NCBI GenBank assembly: GCA_026388545.1
Contig: JAPLJS010000028.1
Span: forward strand, 1 to 39,367
DNA length: 39,367 nucleotides
DNA from: Deltaproteobacteria bacterium
GTDB taxonomy: Bacteria; Desulfobacterota; Syntrophia; Syntrophales; UBA2185
Direction: 5' to 3'
This document shows, piece after piece, positions 34,834-39,367 of this stretch (position 1 is the first letter of the stretch; the number at the start of each line of letters is the position of its first letter). Below the pieces are notes generated by a model, which saw nothing but the letters and a program-made list of their open reading frames with translations, had not been told where the DNA came from and ran no database searches. The translations under genes and the position numbers were made by a program.

Positions 34834-36072
34834 TTACCTTTGCCTGCAAAAATCACGGAAGTTATTCACCGCAATAAAAAACTCCCTCATCATGATCACC
34901 CAGAGATAACAGCCTCGCTTTGTCAGGTGAAAATACGGTGGACGATAATGTAAAGCACCTGCGAGACTAAAAGCAAGAATATTAAACCAGAGGGCGCGAT
35001 AAAAAATTCCTCCGTATTTTTTTTGTGATGCCGGAATATCCATCTTCATACCGAAAAGTTTCATGAGGAAATCGTAGCGCAACTGATCTTCAGGACGGAA
35101 ACCGCGGAAAGCCATAATGGGTATTTCACCCCGGTTGACCCGTGTGATGTATTCTGCAATGTTAAAGGTGTTTGCGTAGCATGTACCGTTTAAATAGCCG
35201 ATAGACCCGCTGCCGAGCCCGGCATATTCATCATAATCAACAATATACTCATCGATCATGACGGCATTTTTTGAGAAGCACCACGCCGAGGAATGCCGAT
35301 ATGCCGGCATAAGCCGTTCCACTATCCGGTGGTAAAACTGCTCCTCTTTCCGGTAATCGACCTGCCCGAATTTTTCACGGACTTGCTGCCGGGTCGAATC
35401 TGAAACCATCAGGGGGTAGTACGTGATCTGATCTATCCCTATATCCAGCAGGATATCCATATCCCTGTCTAACATGGTCATGGTCTGGGACGGGAAATTG
35501 AACATCATGTCCGCGTTAAGGGTATCAAAATGCCCCAGAGTCTGCGATAACCGTTGGGCTACGATCTCACCGCTCCCGTACTTTTCGTATCGATCCATAT
35601 TCCGAAGCAGTTGATCGTCAAAGCTCTGCACTCCAACGGAAAGCCGGTTTACACCGGCGCGCTTAAGAACAGCGATGTTTTCTTCTGTCAGATGGTTTGG
35701 ATTGGTTTCGACAGAGATTTGCCGGATCGAAAAACACTGTCCGGCAAGCTCCAGTGTTTCCTCAAGTTCCTCAATCAGGATTGTGGGCGTTCCTCCTCCC
35801 ACGTAGATACCGCCGAAATCATACCCCTTATCTTTATAAAGCATGATCTCGCCTCTGAGGGCTTTGAAATAGTCATGGCAAAGGGCGCTGTCAAAGACCA
35901 CGCGGTGGAAGGAACAGTACGGACAGAGTTTTTCGCAGAAGGGGATGTGGATATACAAAAGGGGCAATTTCTTCGAGTCGCCGGAATTTATTTTCGGTGA
36001 CCCTCCGTTTTCAAATTGCATTAGTCTGGCAAATTCCTGCTTTGCCTTTCTCGTGATGATGGCATTTATCAA
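34834..36072 (-). CDS. HemN/HemW-family radical SAM protein (coproporphyrinogen oxidase-like)
   Basis: 412 residues. LLYIHIPFCEKLCPYCSFH carries the radical SAM cysteines C46, C50 and C53 in CxxxCxxC spacing; YVGGGTPTIL, VETNPNHLT and RLSVGVQSFDDQLLRNMDR are HemN/HemW family blocks. The C-terminal region differs from standard HemW and HemN, so candidates include a HemW heme chaperone, an oxygen-independent coproporphyrinogen oxidase paralogue, or a heme-degrading ChuW/HutW-like methyltransferase. There are no heme genes beside it. Likely a separate unit, 142 bp upstream of the selA gene start. Confidence 0.85.
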   Translation of the reverse strand: MINAIITRKAKQEFARLMQFENGGSPKINSGDSKKLPLLYIHIPFCEKLCPYCSFHRVVFDSALCHDYFKALRGEIMLYKDKGYDFGGIYVGGGTPTILIEELEETLELAGQCFSIRQISVETNPNHLTEENIAVLKRAGVNRLSVGVQSFDDQLLRNMDRYEKYGSGEIVAQRLSQTLGHFDTLNADMMFNFPSQTMTMLDRDMDILLDIGIDQITYYPLMVSDSTRQQVREKFGQVDYRKEEQFYHRIVERLMPAYRHSSAWCFSKNAVMIDEYIVDYDEYAGLGSGSIGYLNGTCYANTFNIAEYITRVNRGEIPIMAFRGFRPEDQLRYDFLMKLFGMKMDIPASQKKYGGIFYRALWFNILAFSLAGALHYRPPYFHLTKRGCYLWVIMMREFFIAVNNFRDFCRQR

Positions 36073-36236
36073 GGCTGCGCTCTTTTTACGTTGATGATTT
36101 TCAAAGGTTGAACAATGCCGGGAAGCTAACAGACATCCATAAAATTATCAAGGGTATTTGAAGATCGCAAGCCTCTTGAAATAATAGATAAGGGGTGCTA
36201 TAGGATTATCTGAAACAAACTTTTTAGGGGAAAATA

Positions 36237-36851
36237 ATGTCAAAGGTAAAAGTTTTAACCCTCTGGAACAATGAGGGAATCAATGAAGAGCAAACCCTCG
36301 TTCTGAGGAAACTTTGTAGAGATATACCGGTTCCGTTTGATGAAAAAACAAAAAGAGAGATTAAGACTCTCATCGATGCCTTCCTTGCACTGGATGATGC
36401 CGCAGGTCTGGCGGCGCCGCAGATCGGTATCACTAAAAGAATAATAATTTTCAGGAACAAGGGTTTTGACGAGAAGGGCTGGTCAAAAACTGAAGACGAC
36501 TATGACCTTTTGGTCAACCCACGGATAACTCAGGCACGGGGAGAAATGGTGACGATGGCCGAGGGATGTCTCTCGTGCCCGGAAATCCAGGTCGAAGTCA
36601 GCAGATTTCCTGAGATCAAGGTTAGGGCGTATGATGTCAACGGCCGTAAAATAAACAAACGCTATGCGGATTACCCTGCCCGTGTTGCACAGCATGAAAT
36701 TGATCATCTTGAGGGCAGGTTGATCATTGATTATGAAGGCGCACGGATCGTTCCGAAACAGAAACAAGATTTTTTTGAAAGGACATTTAACAAAATAAAA
36801 GCAGATGCCGGTAACGGGATTTCCCGGAATATTTTTGGGTCATCCGGTTAA
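36237..36851 (+). CDS. def: Peptide deformylase
   Basis: Removes the N-formyl group from nascent proteins; Fe/Zn enzyme. 204 residues, with the three motifs in order: AAGLAAPQIG (55-64), EGCLSCPE with Cys111, and QHEIDHLEG with His153, Glu154 and His157. It is longer than the usual 165-170 residues, through an N-terminal extension and a C-terminal tail. AGGGG lies 7 bp upstream. It is the only gene on the + strand in the right part, divergent from the HemN-like gene, and is not paired with fmt. Confidence 0.95.
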   Translation: MSKVKVLTLWNNEGINEEQTLVLRKLCRDIPVPFDEKTKREIKTLIDAFLALDDAAGLAAPQIGITKRIIIFRNKGFDEKGWSKTEDDYDLLVNPRITQARGEMVTMAEGCLSCPEIQVEVSRFPEIKVRAYDVNGRKINKRYADYPARVAQHEIDHLEGRLIIDYEGARIVPKQKQDFFERTFNKIKADAGNGISRNIFGSSG

Positions 36852-36867
36852 TGCGTACTTTCAAGTT
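36844..36867 (+). repeat. Direct repeat copy 1 (def 3' end)
   Basis: A 24-bp sequence starting CCGGTTAATGCGTACTTT spans the def stop codon. A second copy with 3 mismatches lies at 37461-37484. Confidence 0.55.
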
Positions 36868-37079
36868 TAAAAGGTAAGAAATTAAGGACTGGCATATCTC
36901 GCTAAAACCTACCTATACGTAAAAGTACAAGTTTGAAAAATCAAATAATAACCATTTGTAGTGTTTGAACTCGTACAAGACGATCTCACCCTGAGAATGT
37001 TTGTTGTCTGATCAAGGAGAAATGAAGAAAAAACGCTTATCTGGTTGACAACCTGTTTCAATAACAGAATTGATGAACA

Positions 37080-37271
37080 TTAGATATGTTTTGTCGGGGG
37101 CTTGATTTTCTTTTTTCCCAATAAAGGCAGCAGACAACGGAGGGCTTCGTTGACCGCATCGGAATCAGGAAAATACTTCTTCACATCCGGCTCCAGATAA
37201 ACAGGTAGATTCAATTGAATATCCTGCCTGTAAAATTTACCCCTCTCTCCCTTTGCAAAATTATACCGCAA
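37080..37271 (-). CDS. Small antitoxin-like protein, unassigned
   Basis: 63 residues: YNFAKGERGKFYR, then LNLPVYLEPDVKKYFPDSDA and VNEALRCLLPLL. The KGxRGKFYR plus 'LPVYLEPDV' pattern resembles small proteins often annotated as CopG/ribbon-helix-helix-like or toxin-antitoxin components; I cannot name a family with certainty. The start is TTG at 37271, with AGAGGA 7 bp upstream. No toxin-like partner follows directly; the PIN-like gene lies 383 bp upstream on the same strand. It may be an orphan or a remnant of a pair. Confidence 0.55.
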   Translation of the reverse strand: MRYNFAKGERGKFYRQDIQLNLPVYLEPDVKKYFPDSDAVNEALRCLLPLLGKKKIKPPTKHI

Positions 37272-37396
37272 TACCCATTCCTCTACAATACAACGTCTTG
37301 TTTAAATCAATCAGCCGAAAGCATCATAACTTACTCCTAGATCATAATATAACCGAAGAGAGAGAACAAGATAAATATAACCGCTTGATCGGTAGG

Positions 37397-37414
37397 CCGG
37401 ACTTTCCAGTCCGG
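37397..37414. repeat. Short GC-rich hairpin
   Basis: CCGGACT, loop TTCC, AGTCCGG: a perfect 7-bp stem similar in design to the REP-like hairpins near 10488. Confidence 0.45.
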
Positions 37415-37460
37415 AAGGCATCAACTGTTTGTTTTTATAGAGAACTTTATTATGGTTCGT

Positions 37461-37484
37461 CCGGTTGATGCGTACTTTTGAGTT
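37461..37484 (+). repeat. Direct repeat copy 2
   Basis: CCGGTTGATGCGTACTTT and the following six bases match 21 of 24 positions of 36844-36867. Together they flank the antitoxin-like ORF. Confidence 0.55.
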
Positions 37485-37654
37485 GATAATCTGTTGAATT
37501 GAGCCTTGACTGAATTCACGAGTCAAGTATACGGGACTTTAGGAAATGTTAAGAATTATGAATTGAAAGGAACACAAGGTATACCGTGGGTACGATCCGA
37601 TGCAGTGATTGGCTCGACGCTGTCATCTTTTGACCTTAAATCAATGTCGCCGCA

Positions 37655-38896
37655 TTACTGATTTTCGCGTCCCCACCCATGCTCGTCGAGTCGAAACTCC
37701 AGTTCGGAAAGCATATTTTGATGCATTGCATAATCTTTTTGAATATCTTCATATTCCAGACGTACTTGATGGTACTCCATTTGCGCTTGTTCTAACTCTC
37801 TCATGTATACAGGAATTTGCTCTAACTTTCCAGAATCATTGTCCTTTGAAGTAGACAAACGTTCTTTGATGACGGCCTGCTTCTGCTGCAAAAATTCTAA
37901 CTTTTCTTGTAGATACGCTATTCTTTTTTGGAATTTCGATATGCGGACTTCAGTGTGACGGGCTCTGGCCCTGAGCATTGCCTCTTCTTGTCGAAACTTC
38001 ATTAAATGTTCTCTCCGCGCTAGGTCCTGACGTCTTAGATCACGGATTTCGTCTACGCTCGCTGGAGTGATCTCCTGTTTTAAATAGTCTGCAGTGAACT
38101 CTAAGAAACGGTCGGCTTGATACATGTAGAAACTCTGACTACATTTATTGAGAAACTCAATTATGAGCTCAGGTCGCGGGCCTAGCGACTTGCCTCTGAA
38201 AATCAGATACCAGTCATCTTTCTTGTCGTCATTGACAAATATTATTCCTTTCTTGGCTTCGTTGGCCTTATCGATTATCTGCCGCCATATAATCAGATCG
38301 CCATACTTTCTATACTTAGAAAGGATGGAGGATGTATCATCCTTCCCATCATCCTTGTATCCTGGTGGCACCTTGCGGGTGTAACGATCTTCCCCTTTTT
38401 TGCAGATCTTCTCCAAGTCCTCTTCTGAATAGGGAACGCCTACCCTGCCGTTAAACAAGTTACCGATGGCTTCTTGAATCTCGTCTGCTTGAGTTCGTTT
38501 GGTATGCACGCTTTTATTCGCCCCGAGCTCGCCTACAACCTCTTCTATCACGGCGGATAGTTTCTTCATGAGCTTGTCGCTAATAAACGGATGCTGCTTG
38601 ACATTACTCAAATCACTTTGAAGAGTCTGTATCGTCTTTATGGCTTCCTCATATGCCTTTTCTTGTTGAGATATGACTGCTAACCTATTATTGAAATACT
38701 CTTGAGCTGCGTGATGTGGAAGCCATAATCGGTCCTTTATAGCCTTGAATACCTGCAAGACTTCTTTACGAGTCGAATCAGAATATCTGTAGAGATTTAA
38801 GAGTATATTAGCATCCACTGTGAACAGACAACTTTCCCAAAGATGCTTAATGTCACTTTTTGAGGGCGGAAAATGACCCGAAAAACGTTTCTTCAT
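37655..38896 (-). CDS. PIN_8-like (PIN-superfamily) putative ribonuclease with C-terminal coiled coil
   Basis: 413 residues. The N-terminal 270 residues resemble the PIN-like domain family (PIN_8): TVDANILLNLYRYS with Asp28, LPHHAAQEYFNNRL with Glu66, KYGDLIIWRQII with Asp200, and IIFVNDDKKDDWYLI with Asp223/224, the four acidic positions of a PIN nuclease site. RGKSLGPRPELIIEF and FYMYQADRFLEF are further family blocks. Residues 285-400 are a long charged coiled coil, outside the core domain. PIN proteins usually cut RNA; members of this family appear in accessory and defence contexts, but the target is unknown. GAGGA lies 6 bp before the ATG. No immunity gene overlaps it. Confidence 0.82.
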   Translation of the reverse strand: MKKRFSGHFPPSKSDIKHLWESCLFTVDANILLNLYRYSDSTRKEVLQVFKAIKDRLWLPHHAAQEYFNNRLAVISQQEKAYEEAIKTIQTLQSDLSNVKQHPFISDKLMKKLSAVIEEVVGELGANKSVHTKRTQADEIQEAIGNLFNGRVGVPYSEEDLEKICKKGEDRYTRKVPPGYKDDGKDDTSSILSKYRKYGDLIIWRQIIDKANEAKKGIIFVNDDKKDDWYLIFRGKSLGPRPELIIEFLNKCSQSFYMYQADRFLEFTADYLKQEITPASVDEIRDLRRQDLARREHLMKFRQEEAMLRARARHTEVRISKFQKRIAYLQEKLEFLQQKQAVIKERLSTSKDNDSGKLEQIPVYMRELEQAQMEYHQVRLEYEDIQKDYAMHQNMLSELEFRLDEHGWGRENQ

Positions 38897-39367
38897 AATT
38901 TATCCTCGTCAAACAATTTATTGTCGAGTAAACTGGTTTCTTCCAATACCGTAGGTTGAAGTTTGTTTTCTCCGTTTTGCCATCCGGTTTCCCGGCGGTG
39001 CCACACCATTTCAACCATTACCGTTTGTACTCTCGCATGATTCTCAAAATCAGTCAATCATCGATAACAGGAAGTTGTCCACACTTCAACGCTCCCGCCT
39101 GCTCCATACAAAAAATTTACCTCCGGTTTAAATAAAAAACCCAGCGTGATTATACCGTATCATGATCGCTGAGAAATCAACATCCTTTATTTCTGTTTGA
39201 AATCAAGCATTTTCTTCAAGAGCTACGTTTGACGACATCGTAAAAAGTCATTATTAGTGTAAGGCGTTAAAATAATTTAACATTTGTGCATATTTCTCTT
39301 GACACTGTTTCCCGAAAATGGTATGAATCATGTTAAATATTAAAGACATAGGTGCTGATGCCATGAT
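38897..39367. other. Right-edge non-coding stretch
   Basis: About 470 bp with no gene longer than trivial size. The left end is the leader of the PIN-like gene, and a + strand promoter lies at 39299-39327. Nothing else is recognised. Confidence 0.6.
39299..39327 (+). promoter_or_regulatory. Putative sigma70-type promoter facing the right edge
   Basis: TTGACA (39299-39304), a 17-bp spacer and TATGAA (39322-39327). It would start RNA near 39334. Downstream ATG codons at 39358 and 39365 may begin a gene outside the window; an ATG at 39330 opens a frame to the edge (MLNIKDIGADAM) but lies upstream of the predicted RNA start. Confidence 0.6.

Larger units (their letters stand above)
37272..37654. 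other. Gap between the PIN-like gene and the small antitoxin-like gene
   Basis: No gene seen in about 380 bp. It contains a perfect hairpin CCGGACT/AGTCCGG (37397-37414), the second copy of a 24-bp direct repeat (37461-37484), and a 7-bp inverted repeat CTTGACT/AGTCAAG (37505-37527). Confidence 0.6.

Noticed and set aside
33261-36072. A tRNA-Sec gene or selB next to selA
   Set aside because: No long-variable-arm tRNA or EF-Tu-like GTPase is visible; the neighbours are rluD and a radical SAM gene.

Overview
The window is a stretch of bacterial chromosome dominated by housekeeping genes. It looks like a Gram-negative, probably anaerobic member of the Desulfobacterota ('Deltaproteobacteria', Syntrophia-like). 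The reasons are a complete pilMNOPQ type IV pilus cluster with a secretin, a DUF39 homocysteine-biosynthesis enzyme, SelA, an oxygen-independent HemN-type radical SAM protein, the rho-rpmE-prfA-prmC-murA-hisD gene order, and moderate GC content. The taxonomic call is inference; no rRNA gene is present.

Layout. (1) Bases 1-3889, + strand: end of a minor-pilin operon, with a PilX-like prepilin and a large PilY1 tip adhesin, closed by a good terminator. (2) Bases 4145-10373, - strand: a pilus assembly operon read as XRE regulator, FtsB/DivIC-like protein, pilM, pilN, pilO, pilP, pilQ, then a TPR lipoprotein of PilF/PilW type. It has a promoter-like sequence with a perfect palindrome between its -35 and -10 hexamers. 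(3) Bases 10675-23920, - strand: a translation/RNA-metabolism block read as tRNA-Gly(CCC), rimP, nusA, infB, DUF503 (ylxP), rbfA, nrnA-like, truB, rpsO, pnp, an M16 peptidase, dut and the DUF39 gene. A strong intrinsic terminator sits in the rimP leader, much like the tRNA-first metY-rimP-nusA-infB operon of enterobacteria. (4) Bases 23917-30429, - strand: rho, rpmE, prfA, prmC, murA, hisD. (5) Bases 30874-36072, - strand: pgeF, a DUF3795 protein, an RluD-family pseudouridine synthase, selA and a HemN-like radical SAM protein. (6) Bases 36237-39367: def on +, then a low-density accessory tail with a small antitoxin-like ORF, a PIN_8-like nuclease-type protein with a long coiled-coil tail, and a + strand promoter pointing off the right edge.

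How the parts fit. PilM (cytoplasmic), PilN/PilO (inner membrane), PilP (periplasm), PilQ (outer-membrane pore) and the TPR pilotin-like lipoprotein make up the trans-envelope alignment machine. PilY1 and the minor pilin prime and cap the fibre. The central block couples transcription elongation and termination (NusA, Rho), translation initiation (IF-2), release (RF1 with its methylase PrmC), 30S maturation (RimP, RbfA, S15), RNA decay (PNPase, NrnA) and tRNA modification (TruB).

Nothing here can be declared a new system from sequence alone. The most interesting signals are the operator-like palindrome in front of the XRE-led pil operon, a PilQ in which the usual secretin N1 domain appears replaced by a short charged helix, the tRNA/terminator leader in front of rimP-nusA, several dispersed inverted-repeat elements (one of which can falsely extend selA), a cysteine-rich PilY1, and the PIN_8/antitoxin-like accessory tail.
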